64,000 bases of DNA from Candidatus Nanopelagicaceae bacterium (GTDB lineage Bacteria > Actinomycetota > Actinomycetes > Nanopelagicales > Nanopelagicaceae). Each line of letters begins with the position of its first letter. The stretch's first letter is position 1. The stretch spans positions 1-64,000 of the forward strand of contig VERG01000006.1 of the NCBI GenBank assembly GCA_018882885.1, written 5' to 3'. Under the pieces are notes generated by a model. That model saw nothing but the letters and a program-made list of their open reading frames with translations. It was not told where the DNA came from and ran no database searches. The translations under genes and the position numbers were made by a program. Below, one piece after another: positions 8,994 to 18,987 of the stretch.

Positions 8994-9803
8994 ATGAGTT
9001 ACCCAGGTGATTTGTTAAGCGATGTTGAACTACTAAAGCAACTAGCTGATTTAAGTGATTCCATTTCCATGGATCGCTTTCATGCTCAAGATTTGGTAAT
9101 CGAAACAAAGCCTGATGCCACTCCAGTAACCGATGCGGATAGAGCGGTTGAAAAAGCAATTAGAGATTTGCTCGCTAAAGAACGCCCCGCGGATTTAATC
9201 GTGGGTGAAGAGTTTGGTTCACCAGATGACATAAAACCTGGAACTCGCTATTGGGTTCTCGATCCTATTGATGGAACCAAAAACTTCTTACGAGGAGTTC
9301 CTATTTGGGCGACGCTTATTGGTTTGGTGCATAGAGATGAAAAAGGTGTGGACACCGTTATAGCGGGAATGGTTAGCTCACCCGCATTGTTTCGTCGTTG
9401 GTATGCGGCCTTGGGTTTCGGAGCTTTCACTGAGGTAAATGGTGGGCCCTCTACTCAGATTTCTGTGTCGCAGGTAAAGACACTCTCTGATGCTTCAATA
9501 TCTTTCTCAGATTTAATTGGCTGGGGAGATCGCAAAGTTTCTTACTTAAACTTTATGGAAAAGGTGTGGCGGGTACGCGGTATTGGTGACTTTTGGTCAC
9601 ATATGTTGGTTGCAGAAGGCGCTGTAGATATTGCTGCAGAACCAACATTGGCTTTGTGGGACATGGCCGCGGTGGCAATAGTTGTCTCTGAGGCTGGAGG
9701 CCGTTTTTCAGATTTAGAGAATAACAATGGGCCATTTGGCAAAAGCGGAGTTTCAACAAATGGACATTTGCATGATCAATTCATTGGAGCTTTGAAACCG
9801 TGA
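8994..9803 (+). CDS. hisN: Inositol monophosphatase family, probable histidinol-phosphatase
   Basis: A 269-residue Mg-dependent phosphatase of the inositol monophosphatase fold. Metal-binding motifs are visible: GEEFG, DPIDGTKNF and WDMAA. Actinobacteria use members of this family as the histidinol-phosphatase HisN, and the location directly after aroA-rsgA is typical of that gene. A plain inositol or other sugar monophosphatase cannot be excluded. The TGA stop overlaps the copA ATG (TGATG). Confidence 0.85.
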   Translation: MSYPGDLLSDVELLKQLADLSDSISMDRFHAQDLVIETKPDATPVTDADRAVEKAIRDLLAKERPADLIVGEEFGSPDDIKPGTRYWVLDPIDGTKNFLRGVPIWATLIGLVHRDEKGVDTVIAGMVSSPALFRRWYAALGFGAFTEVNGGPSTQISVSQVKTLSDASISFSDLIGWGDRKVSYLNFMEKVWRVRGIGDFWSHMLVAEGAVDIAAEPTLALWDMAAVAIVVSEAGGRFSDLENNNGPFGKSGVSTNGHLHDQFIGALKP

Positions 9804-12052
9804 TGCAGGAAGAGTCTTTAGAACAGATTGATTTAAATATCTCAGGGATGACCTGTTCTTCCTGTGTAGCAACTGTTGAGAAATCATTGAATAAGGTACC
9901 TGGCGCTAAGGCCACCGTTAATTTAGCCACGGAAACCGCTCATATTTTGGTCCCCGAAGGCACCTCTCCTAAGAGTTTGATTGAAGCGGTTACCAAAGCT
10001 GGATACACCGCAAAGTTGCGTACCGATGAAACCGAGAGTTTTTCCCGATCTAGAGGAATGGGAATCCGAGTTCTGTTATCTGCACTGCTAACTATCCCTG
10101 TTGTTGTGCTTTCGATGTGGCACTCTGTTCATCACAAAGTTGATGATTACATTCTTGAACAACTACGTAACTTAAACATCCCAGAGCCGCTTTACTCTGC
10201 AACCGGATGGTTGGTAATTGGTTTAACTGCGCCGGTCGTATTGATCATTGCCTGGCCTATACATCGAGCAGCATTACGCAACCTAACTCATCCAACTATG
10301 GATAACTTAATTTCACTTGGTGCGCTTAGTGCTTTCAGTTGGTCTATTTACGCTAACTCAACAGGTGCCGGAGATATTTATGCAGAGGTTGCCGCATCTG
10401 TTGTCACTTTTATTGTTTTGGGTCGTTATCTGGAATCTAGAGCAAAGAAGAGAGCAGGATCTGCTCTGGCGCATTTACTTTCTTTAAATCCTAAAGAGGT
10501 CACTATCTTGCGTGGTGGAGAAGAAATAAAGGCTCCGATTGCAAACCTGCAAATTGGAGATCGCTGCGTTGTGCGTCCTGGAGATCGAATTCCGACTGAT
10601 GGAGTGATCATTGAAGGAGTAAGTGCGGTTGATAACTCACTTCTCACCGGTGAATCACTTCCTGTTGATGTTCACCCTGGTACTAATGTAATTGCCGGAG
10701 CAATCAACACCTCGGGACGATTGGTTATAGAAGCTCGTCGAATTGGCAATGACACAGAGCTGGCTCGCATCACCAAAATGGTGCTTACGGCACAGGGAGA
10801 AAAGGCCCCGATTCAAAAACTAGTTGATCGAATCAGCAGTGTGTTTGTCCCTATAGTTATTGCTTTATCGATTGCCACTTTCGCGGCTTGGTATTTCCTT
10901 GATAATCCAATTCAAGATGCGGTCCGGGCAGCGGTAGCGGTTCTAGTTATTGCCTGTCCTTGTGCCCTTGGCTTAGCCACCCCGGTTGCTTTGCTTGTAG
11001 CTACCGGTAAAGGAGCTTCTCAAGGCATAGTTTTGCGCAAAACCTCTTCTTTGGAGATCGCTCCCAAAATCACCACTGTGGTCTTAGATAAAACTGGAAC
11101 CTTAACTACCGGAGTAATGAAGGTTCAAAGCATCACAGTTCCTGATTTAGGAAAAAACTCTCCTGGCATTTCTCAACATGATTTGTTAATGGCGGTTCAT
11201 TCACTGGAAAATGAAAGTTCTCATCCGATTGCCGGCGCCATAACCCGCTATCTCTCTGATCAGGGAATTGGGAGAAAGAGCTTGTCAGATTTCGTTGATA
11301 CACCTGGTCAAGGCGTAGCTGCTCGAGTCAGCTTTGGAGAAAGTTCATTGCCAGTGTTAATAGGAACTCCAGAATCAATTCGCCGAGCTACAGTGAGTTT
11401 GCATCCTGATATTGAAGCCGCTATTGCAGCAGCAAGATTACGTGGCAACTCACTAGCGGTTGTTGCGGTTGATGGAGTTGCCGTAGCGGTGTTTGAAGTT
11501 GGAGATAGTTTACGTAGCGATGCCGCTGCAACCATCAAAGCTTTCCAAGAAGGTAAAATCCAAATTTGGCTTATTACCGGTGACAATGAAGCAGCTGCTC
11601 ATCAGATTGCTCTTGAAGTAGGAATCCCGACCAAAAATGTAATTGCCCTTGCCACTCCTGAGCGAAAGATTGCAAAGATTAAAGAGTTGCGTGCCAGCGG
11701 AGAAAAAGTTTTGATGATTGGTGATGGTATTAATGATGCGGCTGCGATTGCAGAAGCGGATTTAAGTATGGCCCTTGGAACCGGAACAGACACCGCAATC
11801 GCCAGCGCCGACATCACGCTATTGCGTAACACGCTAGGAACGGCGATTTCAGCCATAAATCTCGCCAAGAGCACCCTGAGAATTATCCGAGGAAACCTGG
11901 GCTGGGCCTTTATTTATAACCTGATCGGAATTCCCATCGCGGCATTGGGTTTGTTAAACCCTATGTATGCAGGTGGAGCAATGGCGGCTTCTAGTCTGTT
12001 TGTCGTTTTAAACTCGCTAAGGTTGAACCGCACCACTACGCTCGCCGCGTGA
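9803..12052 (+). CDS. copA: Heavy-metal (copper) translocating P1B-type ATPase
   Basis: A 749-residue membrane ATPase, most likely exporting Cu(I). One N-terminal heavy-metal-associated domain carries GMTCSSC (Cys18, Cys21). The membrane CPC motif (IACPCALGLATP) is near residue 384, the phosphorylation site DKTGTLTTG near 428, the His-Pro motif in SSHPIAG, and the hinge GDGINDAAA follows. About eight membrane segments are expected. ATG 9803 is used; a GTG at 9800 is also in frame. Copper rather than silver or zinc is inferred from the CPC class. Coupled to hisN upstream and to terC by GTGA. Confidence 0.93.
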   Translation: MQEESLEQIDLNISGMTCSSCVATVEKSLNKVPGAKATVNLATETAHILVPEGTSPKSLIEAVTKAGYTAKLRTDETESFSRSRGMGIRVLLSALLTIPVVVLSMWHSVHHKVDDYILEQLRNLNIPEPLYSATGWLVIGLTAPVVLIIAWPIHRAALRNLTHPTMDNLISLGALSAFSWSIYANSTGAGDIYAEVAASVVTFIVLGRYLESRAKKRAGSALAHLLSLNPKEVTILRGGEEIKAPIANLQIGDRCVVRPGDRIPTDGVIIEGVSAVDNSLLTGESLPVDVHPGTNVIAGAINTSGRLVIEARRIGNDTELARITKMVLTAQGEKAPIQKLVDRISSVFVPIVIALSIATFAAWYFLDNPIQDAVRAAVAVLVIACPCALGLATPVALLVATGKGASQGIVLRKTSSLEIAPKITTVVLDKTGTLTTGVMKVQSITVPDLGKNSPGISQHDLLMAVHSLENESSHPIAGAITRYLSDQGIGRKSLSDFVDTPGQGVAARVSFGESSLPVLIGTPESIRRATVSLHPDIEAAIAAARLRGNSLAVVAVDGVAVAVFEVGDSLRSDAAATIKAFQEGKIQIWLITGDNEAAAHQIALEVGIPTKNVIALATPERKIAKIKELRASGEKVLMIGDGINDAAAIAEADLSMALGTGTDTAIASADITLLRNTLGTAISAINLAKSTLRIIRGNLGWAFIYNLIGIPIAALGLLNPMYAGGAMAASSLFVVLNSLRLNRTTTLAA

Positions 12053-13038
12053 ATTTAACTACTGAAACCTGGCTAATAACTATTGGTTTGATAATCGGAC
12101 TTTTGTTGTTCGATTTGCTCACCTCAACTCGCAAAGCTCATGATGTTTCCTTAAAAGAGGCCAGCTTCTGGTCAATCTTTTACATTGCCGTTGCAATCAT
12201 CTTTGGAGCATGGGTTTGGAGTGAGTTTGGCGGTCAGTTTGGAAAAGAGTATTTCGCAGCGTACATTGTAGAAAAGTCTCTCTCTGTAGATAACCTCTTT
12301 GTCTTCCTAATAATTCTCTCTAATTTCGCGGTCCCCTCGATTTACCACCAGCGGGTATTGATGGTGGGAATTGTGCTGGCTTTATTCATGCGTGCCATAT
12401 TCATTGCCCTCGGTGCCGCAGCTCTTCAAGCTTTCTCTTTCACCTTCGTGATTTTTGGCGGTATTTTGTTATGGACCGGAGTAAAGCTATTCCAGCATTG
12501 GGATGAGGATCCAGACCCGGCCAACAATCCAATTGTTAAATTTGCGCAACGCAAGATTCCTTTTACCAACGAATACCATGGCGGCAAGATCTTTATCAAA
12601 GAAAGTGGCAAGCGGGTCGCTACCCCATTACTCCTTGTAATGCTGGCAATTGGCGCAACAGATCTACTCTTTGCCCTGGATTCAATTCCAGCAACCTTTG
12701 GTGTTACTCAGGAACCATTTTTGGTATTCGCTGCCAATGCTTTCGCGCTTCTAGGTTTAAGAGCGCTATATTTCTTGATTAAGAATCTTGTTAACAAGCT
12801 CATCTACTTGTCTATGGGATTGGCCTTTATCCTGATCTTTATCGGAATAAAACTAGTTATGGTTTGGGGTCATGAGAATTGGGATGCGGTTCCAAAGATC
12901 TCAACCAACTTCTCATTGGCAGTTATCGGAGCCATCTTGTTGGTTTCAACCGTGGCCAGCTTGATCAAATCCAAAAAGGATCCGACCGCTATTGCCCATG
13001 CCGGACGAATGTCAGACCCCAAAAAGGAAAAGAAGTAA
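12049..13038 (+). CDS. TerC family integral membrane protein (Alx-like)
   Basis: A 329-residue TerC-family membrane protein with eight or nine hydrophobic segments. Conserved acidic membrane residues occur in VEKSLSVDNLFVF and ATDLLFALDSIPA, signatures of the family. Members have been linked to tellurite resistance, manganese export or metal loading of exported enzymes; which applies here is not shown. It starts with GTG overlapping the copA stop (GTGA), so the two may be a metal-handling pair. The C-terminus is short and basic. Confidence 0.92.
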   Translation: MNLTTETWLITIGLIIGLLLFDLLTSTRKAHDVSLKEASFWSIFYIAVAIIFGAWVWSEFGGQFGKEYFAAYIVEKSLSVDNLFVFLIILSNFAVPSIYHQRVLMVGIVLALFMRAIFIALGAAALQAFSFTFVIFGGILLWTGVKLFQHWDEDPDPANNPIVKFAQRKIPFTNEYHGGKIFIKESGKRVATPLLLVMLAIGATDLLFALDSIPATFGVTQEPFLVFAANAFALLGLRALYFLIKNLVNKLIYLSMGLAFILIFIGIKLVMVWGHENWDAVPKISTNFSLAVIGAILLVSTVASLIKSKKDPTAIAHAGRMSDPKKEKK

Positions 13039-13057
13039 GGTTTAAAACGCTAAATAG

Positions 13058-13090
13058 AAAAAGCGCCTAGATATTTCTAGGCGCTTTTTC
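13058..13090 (+). terminator. Rho-independent terminator after terC
   Basis: A perfect 10-bp stem, AGCGCCTAGA against TCTAGGCGCT, with a 4-base loop, flanked by A-run and T-run. It ends the aroA-terC run and, because of the flanking A/T tracts, could also stop transcription leaving the tRNA-fMet gene on the minus strand. Confidence 0.92.
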
Positions 13091-13097
13091 TTTGGAC

Positions 13098-13174
<77 letters not shown>

Positions 13175-13223
13175 TCGGATGTCCTAATCGTAGAGGCGTA
13201 ACGCCATTACGCCAAAACGGGTA

Positions 13224-16109
13224 TTAACGTCGTTGAGCGGCGACCGCTGCCTGAATTGCAGCCTTTAAACGATCCTGCGCTTTGCCATAAGCGGCAAAGT
13301 CACCTTTCGCTAGAGCTGCTTGTGCATCGGCCAAAGCTTGCTGAGCACTGGCCAGTGCATTTGCAAGATCGGAGTTGGAACCAGTTGATGTACCAGTGCC
13401 ACCTGTTGAAGGTGCAACTGTCGATGTTCCGGAGTTGCCACCGAATACTTGATCTAAAGCACCTTTAAGGGTGTCATCAAATCCAATCTTCTCTCCAAAT
13501 GAGACCAAGACTTTTTGTAGTAACGGATAAGCAGCGGTATTGGCTGTGGCGCGAACATAAACCGGCTGCACGTAAAGCAATCCGCCACCGACTGGAAGAG
13601 TTAACAAGTTGCCAAGTACTACATCAGATCCACCTTGGCGCAACAACGAAAGCGATAGCGCAACAGTTGGATTAGCTTCAAAGTTAGAAGCAACCTGTGA
13701 AGGACCTGCAACGTTGGTAGAACGCTGCAACTGCAGAACCGTGAACTTTCCATAATCTGGACCTGGATCTGAGTTGACCACTGCAAATGCGGAGAGATTT
13801 TCACGACCACCTCTTGGTACAAATGGAGTGGTTAGTGAGAATGATGCTTTCTTCTCCCCTGGCAATTGGAGGGTGTAGTAGTAAGGAGGTTGAGCACCGG
13901 CGTTTGCACCTAGCGTTGAAGGGTCACGTGGTACGCGCCAGAAATCCTGTCCTCCGTAAAAAGCATTGGCATTTTTAACATGGTAGAGCGAGAGCACATC
14001 ACGTTGTACCCGGAATAGATCCTCTGGATAACGTACATGTGAGACCAAAGATTCAGACATCTCTGATTTCTTCTTTACAACACCTGGGAAAGCCTTCATC
14101 CATGAAGCAAGAACTGGATCCTTTTCATCCCATGCATAAAGCGTGACAGTTCCGTCATAAGCATCAACCGTTGCCTTAACAGAGTTGCGGATGTAGTTGA
14201 TGGTTGAGTTAGGAACCGCTGTAAGTGGATTGGTGTTGATGTTGAGAGCATCGGTTGTGGCGCCTGAAACATCAACGGTGCGGGAGTATGGATAGCCCGA
14301 GCTGGTTGTATAGCCATCGATAATCCAAACAATGCGATCATTAACAATTGATGGATAAGGATCGCCATCAAGTTTCAACCAAGGAGCAACCTTTGCAACC
14401 CGTTCCCGTGGAATGCGATCAAAAATAATTTTGGAGTCGGCGTTAATTAGATTCGATAGCAGGATGCGCTGCTCTTGATATTTAATAGCAAATAACAAGC
14501 GGGAGAAGATAGAGCCCATTGGGACTCCACCTTTGCCGGTATAGGTGTAGTTCTTTTGTCCATTAGCGGAGGCATCATCTGGGTAATCAAATTCAACCGC
14601 TTCACCATCAGTGGTGCCACCGATAATTGAGTATTCCGGGTTGTTCTCGCCGAAGTAAATGCGGGGTTGGAAATCTCCTAGCTTGCCCTTTGGTGGAATA
14701 TCTCCAACTGTGAATACGGGCTTTCCATCTACATCTTGAGTATTTCCATAAGCTCCAACAAATCCAAAGCCATGGGTATAAACCAAGTGATCATTAATCC
14801 AGTTACGGTTTGGATTTCCATCAATATTTATCTCACGGACCGCAACCACCATGTCACGGGTCTTTCCATCGATTGTGTAGCGATCAATATCTAGCGACTC
14901 ATTGAATGTGTAATACGGCTTGATTTGTTGCAACTGTCTAAAGGTTGCAGACAAAACATTTGGATCCATCAAGCGAATATTGGAGATTGTGGCCGCATCC
15001 TTGGATAGCTGGCCAGCAGAGGTATCAACAACTGCAGAGTAATCAACCACGTTTACATTATCTAGACCGTAGGCAGCTCGGGTATTTTCAATATTGCGTT
15101 GGATAAATGGTGCTTCCTTGGAAGATTCGCTCGGCTTGACCTGGAACTGTTGAATCAAGCTGGGGTAAACACCTGAAATTAAAAATGAAGAGACGCCAAG
15201 CAAAACCACGCCAGCTGCAGGCAACACCCATGAGCGGCGGAATACATTGGCAAAAAACAGCAAGGAGCAGAGCGCCGCGATGCCGGTCAGGATTGCCTTA
15301 GCAGGAAGTACCGCGTTCACATCGGTATAGGTCAGACCGGTAATTAACCCATCATCGCTTGTGGCCAACGCATAACGATCAAGCCAATAAGCAACCGCCT
15401 TGGCGGCCACGATAAATCCAAGAAGAACTGAGAGTTGAACCCGGGCTGCAACCGTAGTGCGGTCATCGCGAACCTGTGGGCGGATACCGCCATAGACATA
15501 GTGGATTGCTACCGAAGCAATCGTGGCGAGTATTAATGTAGAGATAACCCAGCCCACAATCGATTGCCAAAATGGCAGGGTAAACATAAAGAAGGAAACA
15601 TCTTTACCAAACTGTGGATCTTTGACACCAAACTGGGTGGCATTTGTAAACAACAACCAACTCTCCCACAACCTGGTTCCCGCCATGCCTGCAAAATAAA
15701 ACAACGCAATTGCGATACCAATCAAACCAACTTTGCGTAGCGGCTCTAGTTGTGCCCGGTAGCGCTCTAAATTGTCCGCCTCCACGGTTAGCGGTACGTA
15801 AATAGGTCTTTTCTTATACGCGATATAAATATTGGCGGTAATAATCAAAGAGGTTAAGAATCCAAAGATCAAAAATAGAGTCACTCGCGTTGTAAGAAGA
15901 GTTGTCCAGACATTGCTGTAATCAACGGAGCGGAACCAGAGAAAATCCGCATAGAAACCACTTAGTGAAACCAATATCACCGCAAGAACAGTCAAGATGA
16001 TTATGGTTAGTGGCAGCGCACCAATCCTGCGTGGTCCGACTGCGCCGGGCTCTCGCGGAGGAAAACGGAAGTTACGAAACGGATTATCTGGATTATCGCC
16101 AAAACTCAT
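13224..16109 (-). CDS. UPF0182 family large membrane protein
   Basis: A 961-residue member of the UPF0182 family (COG1615), widespread in Actinobacteria and of unknown function. A short cytoplasmic Pro/Arg-rich start is followed by about seven membrane segments up to residue 315, then a large extracytoplasmic domain of about 550 residues. The C-terminus is a Gly/Ser/Thr-rich linker and an Ala-rich helix (repeats of AxxALA). The tail-to-head order with the downstream-facing PDZ protease gene matches mycobacteria (Rv3193c-Rv3194c, from memory). Start ATG 16109. Confidence 0.93.
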   Translation of the reverse strand: MSFGDNPDNPFRNFRFPPREPGAVGPRRIGALPLTIIILTVLAVILVSLSGFYADFLWFRSVDYSNVWTTLLTTRVTLFLIFGFLTSLIITANIYIAYKKRPIYVPLTVEADNLERYRAQLEPLRKVGLIGIAIALFYFAGMAGTRLWESWLLFTNATQFGVKDPQFGKDVSFFMFTLPFWQSIVGWVISTLILATIASVAIHYVYGGIRPQVRDDRTTVAARVQLSVLLGFIVAAKAVAYWLDRYALATSDDGLITGLTYTDVNAVLPAKAILTGIAALCSLLFFANVFRRSWVLPAAGVVLLGVSSFLISGVYPSLIQQFQVKPSESSKEAPFIQRNIENTRAAYGLDNVNVVDYSAVVDTSAGQLSKDAATISNIRLMDPNVLSATFRQLQQIKPYYTFNESLDIDRYTIDGKTRDMVVAVREINIDGNPNRNWINDHLVYTHGFGFVGAYGNTQDVDGKPVFTVGDIPPKGKLGDFQPRIYFGENNPEYSIIGGTTDGEAVEFDYPDDASANGQKNYTYTGKGGVPMGSIFSRLLFAIKYQEQRILLSNLINADSKIIFDRIPRERVAKVAPWLKLDGDPYPSIVNDRIVWIIDGYTTSSGYPYSRTVDVSGATTDALNINTNPLTAVPNSTINYIRNSVKATVDAYDGTVTLYAWDEKDPVLASWMKAFPGVVKKKSEMSESLVSHVRYPEDLFRVQRDVLSLYHVKNANAFYGGQDFWRVPRDPSTLGANAGAQPPYYYTLQLPGEKKASFSLTTPFVPRGGRENLSAFAVVNSDPGPDYGKFTVLQLQRSTNVAGPSQVASNFEANPTVALSLSLLRQGGSDVVLGNLLTLPVGGGLLYVQPVYVRATANTAAYPLLQKVLVSFGEKIGFDDTLKGALDQVFGGNSGTSTVAPSTGGTGTSTGSNSDLANALASAQQALADAQAALAKGDFAAYGKAQDRLKAAIQAAVAAQRR

Positions 16110-16152
16110 GGGGCGAGATTAGCCAACTCCTAAAGCAGAGGGAATTCGAGAT

Positions 16153-17223
16153 TTACCAATTAGGACAGGTTGGATGCTTAAAGTTATCTGGGGCACGTAG
16201 CGCATCCACCGCCTCAGCCAAAGTTGAGACCGGGATTACTTTTAACCCCTTAGGAATGTGCTTTATGTCCGGACAATTTTCGGTGGGAGCCAAAAAGACA
16301 GTTGCCCCAATTCTTGAGGCGCCAATCATCTTTTCTTCAATTCCGCCAATGCCCCCAACTCGACCTGAAGCGGTTATCGCGCCAGTCCCTGCAACATTTC
16401 GACCTCGCAACAGATCCTCTTGGGTCAGCTTTTCAATAATTCCCACTGCAAATATCAAGCCGGCACTCGGCCCACCTACTCCAGAGATATTGAAATCAAC
16501 ATCTATTGGAAAGCGTGCTGTGGTTCCAACCAAGATTCCTATGGCTGGCTTCTTTTCGCCAGTTGATGCATTTAGCTCTTGATTCTCAACAAGTTCTACC
16601 TTAAAACTCTTTCGCTCTATATCGCCCGATTTATTCTCACGGTCAACCGAGATAAGTAAGGAGTCACCTACCTTCTTATCTTGATAAGAGGTTCGAATCT
16701 CTTCAATCTCAGTGATTTTCTTGCCATCAATTTCCATAATGAAATCACCAACTTTAAGTTGGTCTATTGCATTGGAGTAATCCCTGATATCACTAACGTA
16801 GTAGAGCTCTTGAAACTCGTAACCTAAATAACGTAAAGCTGCTGCGGTCGCTGTCGCTTGCGAGGATCTCATCTCGCTGCGGCTATCACGATTAATTTGC
16901 TGGGCCGGCTGGATTGGTGGGTAGACGGTATCTCTCGGTAAAACAACATGTGGTCCCAAAGCCCAGTTAACGATTGTCTCTGCTCCGAAAACTGGCGAGT
17001 CGGGATTTGTTACCAAGATTGAAGTTATGTACAACTTGCCATTAACTGGGTAGGTCTTAACATCATTTAATTCGATGATTCCGGCGGCCACATTGTCTGG
17101 CACCCCAGGTTTAAAAAATACAAATGGGATTGGTGCAAGGAGGGTAGCGATTGTTAAAAGGTAAAAGAAGAGCTTGGCAGGAAATGGCCAGCGGTATCGC
17201 AATGGAGATATAGATTTCACCAC
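16153..17223 (-). CDS. Membrane-anchored PDZ domain Lon-like protease (YlbL family)
   Basis: A 356-residue protease with one N-terminal membrane segment (residues about 15-35), a central PDZ domain (around QLKVGDFIMEIDGKKI) and a C-terminal Lon-type Ser-Lys protease domain. The nucleophile lies in GVGGPSAGL and the lysine in EEKMIGA. It should act outside the membrane; substrates are unknown. GTG start. Eight bases upstream is a small membrane-protein gene on the same strand, and UPF0182 follows downstream. Confidence 0.92.
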   Translation of the reverse strand: MVKSISPLRYRWPFPAKLFFYLLTIATLLAPIPFVFFKPGVPDNVAAGIIELNDVKTYPVNGKLYITSILVTNPDSPVFGAETIVNWALGPHVVLPRDTVYPPIQPAQQINRDSRSEMRSSQATATAAALRYLGYEFQELYYVSDIRDYSNAIDQLKVGDFIMEIDGKKITEIEEIRTSYQDKKVGDSLLISVDRENKSGDIERKSFKVELVENQELNASTGEKKPAIGILVGTTARFPIDVDFNISGVGGPSAGLIFAVGIIEKLTQEDLLRGRNVAGTGAITASGRVGGIGGIEEKMIGASRIGATVFLAPTENCPDIKHIPKGLKVIPVSTLAEAVDALRAPDNFKHPTCPNW

Positions 17224-17231
17224 AACAACCC

Positions 17232-17447
17232 TTACTCAGAATTCTTAAATGAATCTTGGAACTTCTTGAATTTTCCTACCGAGCGTTCAGTCTGATTTTC
17301 ATACTTATCTTGAAATCGAGTCACCCATAAAACATACAAAGTAGCCCCTACCAAAGCGGTCAGTGGGATAAGCCACCAAACTAGAGCTGAAAGCGGGGTG
17401 GACTGCGCCGCCCAGGCGATTTGCTCGTTATTGATAGCGGGGATCAT
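17232..17447 (-). CDS. Small single-pass membrane protein
   Basis: A 71-residue protein with one clear membrane helix (about residues 22-43, LVWWLIPLTALVGATLYVLWV) followed by a charged cytoplasmic tail rich in Lys, Phe and Gln. No named family recognised. It is eight bases upstream of the PDZ protease gene and very probably its operon partner. A similar small membrane ORF sits in this place in other actinobacteria, as I recall. Confidence 0.7.
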   Translation of the reverse strand: MIPAINNEQIAWAAQSTPLSALVWWLIPLTALVGATLYVLWVTRFQDKYENQTERSVGKFKKFQDSFKNSE

Positions 17448-17569
17448 GGGTTAAGCCTAGGCTAGGAAATAATTCTGCGCTGGCTTTTGTTGTCACGGAA
17501 TAACGACCGTCACAGTTTGCTGCCGGTTTTGATTAGTTTTTTGGTTTCGGAAGGATTTGGGAGGTTGTC

Positions 17570-18901
17570 ATGGCAGGTTTTGGTTTTGGGCCAAATGAAC
17601 CTGAAGAAAATAGTAATGACAAGAACAATCCTTTTGGATTCTCCAACTTTGGTGAGATTTTCCAACAGTTCTCAGGAATGGGATTAAACCTTCCTGGATT
17701 GATGGCCTCACTTTCCGGGCAGGCATCACCAAGCGCGCTTTCAAAACAGATGATCCGCGACATCTCTCGAAAATTCTTATCGGCACATGGGGAGATTCCA
17801 GTAAGCGTGCAGGATCTAGTTGCCACCAAAGAGGCCTTTGACATCGCAGATTTATGGATTAATGAGGCTACTAGCTTGCCAAATTTAGTTATTCCCGATA
17901 CCTGTGCTCTAAGTCGTCGCGATTGGATTGATTCAACATTGGCGGGCTGGGAAGAGATTACAACTCCACTAGTTGATGGCATGTCTCAAGCAATGTCAGA
18001 TGTCTTGAAAGAGTCACTTGGAGATCAGCAGGATGGAATCCAAATTCCCGGAATGGGCGCGATGAACATTCCACAATCAAGCATTGCCGCAATCATGGGC
18101 ACCTTTATGAGCTCGATGATCAGCACTCAATTGGGCCAAACAATCGGAAATCTCTCTACGACAGTTACTGGCGCTAATGATGTTGCTTTGCCTTTGACTA
18201 ATCCCATACGCCCACAATTGATACCGCAAAATGTAACTCAGTGGGGCAAGGATTTAGAGATACCAGATGCTGAGGTGCGCATATATCTAGCGTTGCGCGA
18301 GATCGCTGCTGCTCGTTTATTTGCCGCTACCCCTTGGCTGCGTCAATACCTGCGAGATTCAATAGCGCATTATGGAAAAGGTATACGAGTAGATATCCAA
18401 TCCATTTCGCGACAAGCTGAAGATGTTATGAACTCCAGCGATATAGATCCATCAAATCCAGAATCTATGTCAACCGCATTTAACAGCGCACTATCTGGTG
18501 GAATGTTTACACCCGAGGAAACACCACAACAGAAGGCGGCTTTGGAGCGAATCGAAACTGTGTTGGCATTGATTGAAGGATGGATTGACGCGGTAGTAAC
18601 AGCTGCTGCCGGAGATCGACTTCCTTCAATGATCAAGCTCCGTGAAACACAACAAAGACGTCGCGCTACCAACTCTCCTACTCAACAGTTGTTTGCAACT
18701 TTGGTTGGACTAGAAGTTTCACCAAGAAGAACTCGCGAGGCCATCACATTTTGGGAGCAAATCGCAAAATTGAAAGATGTCCAAACCCGTGATCAGGTTT
18801 GGGAGGATCCAGTTTTGTTGCCAACCGCTAATCAATTGCTTGATGCTGAGAGCTTCCTTAAGAGTCGCACTATTCCTGATGATTTATCAGGGTTGATTTA
18901 G
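17570..18901 (+). CDS. DUF2342 family protein (annotated as putative zincin-type hydrolase)
   Basis: A 443-residue protein of the actinobacterial DUF2342 family (Rv3195-like), which databases describe as putative zinc metallopeptidase or hydrolase. A Gly/Asn/Phe-rich N-terminus precedes an all-helical body with ALREIAAARLFAATPWL and LIEGWIDAVV, the most conserved family stretches. I see no HExxH motif, so catalytic activity should not be assumed. Start ATG 17570 has GGGAGG six bases upstream. Its position beside the PDZ protease and YgjP-type peptidase is the usual one. Confidence 0.8.
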   Translation: MAGFGFGPNEPEENSNDKNNPFGFSNFGEIFQQFSGMGLNLPGLMASLSGQASPSALSKQMIRDISRKFLSAHGEIPVSVQDLVATKEAFDIADLWINEATSLPNLVIPDTCALSRRDWIDSTLAGWEEITTPLVDGMSQAMSDVLKESLGDQQDGIQIPGMGAMNIPQSSIAAIMGTFMSSMISTQLGQTIGNLSTTVTGANDVALPLTNPIRPQLIPQNVTQWGKDLEIPDAEVRIYLALREIAAARLFAATPWLRQYLRDSIAHYGKGIRVDIQSISRQAEDVMNSSDIDPSNPESMSTAFNSALSGGMFTPEETPQQKAALERIETVLALIEGWIDAVVTAAAGDRLPSMIKLRETQQRRRATNSPTQQLFATLVGLEVSPRRTREAITFWEQIAKLKDVQTRDQVWEDPVLLPTANQLLDAESFLKSRTIPDDLSGLI

Positions 18902-18911
18902 CCAATTTAAA

Positions 18912-18987
18912 AAAGCGAAGACCCCGGGCGCACAATTCTTTATCTGCCTTCCCCTTGCAGATAATGAACGGTTATCCGAGGTCTTCG
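18912..18987 (-). terminator. Two-stem hairpin with T-run, probable minus-strand terminator
   Basis: An outer stem pairs 18916-18927 with 18976-18987 (11 of 12 pairs). An inner perfect 8-bp stem pairs 18940-18947 with 18957-18964. On the minus strand the outer stem is followed by CTTTTTT; on the plus strand there is no T-run. It therefore looks like the 3' end of a minus-strand transcript, although both flanking recognised genes run on the plus strand. Confidence 0.55.

Noticed and set aside
17513-17534. A second SigR-type promoter upstream of the DUF2342 gene (GGAAT ... GTT)
   Set aside because: The spacing is 13 bases instead of 18-19.
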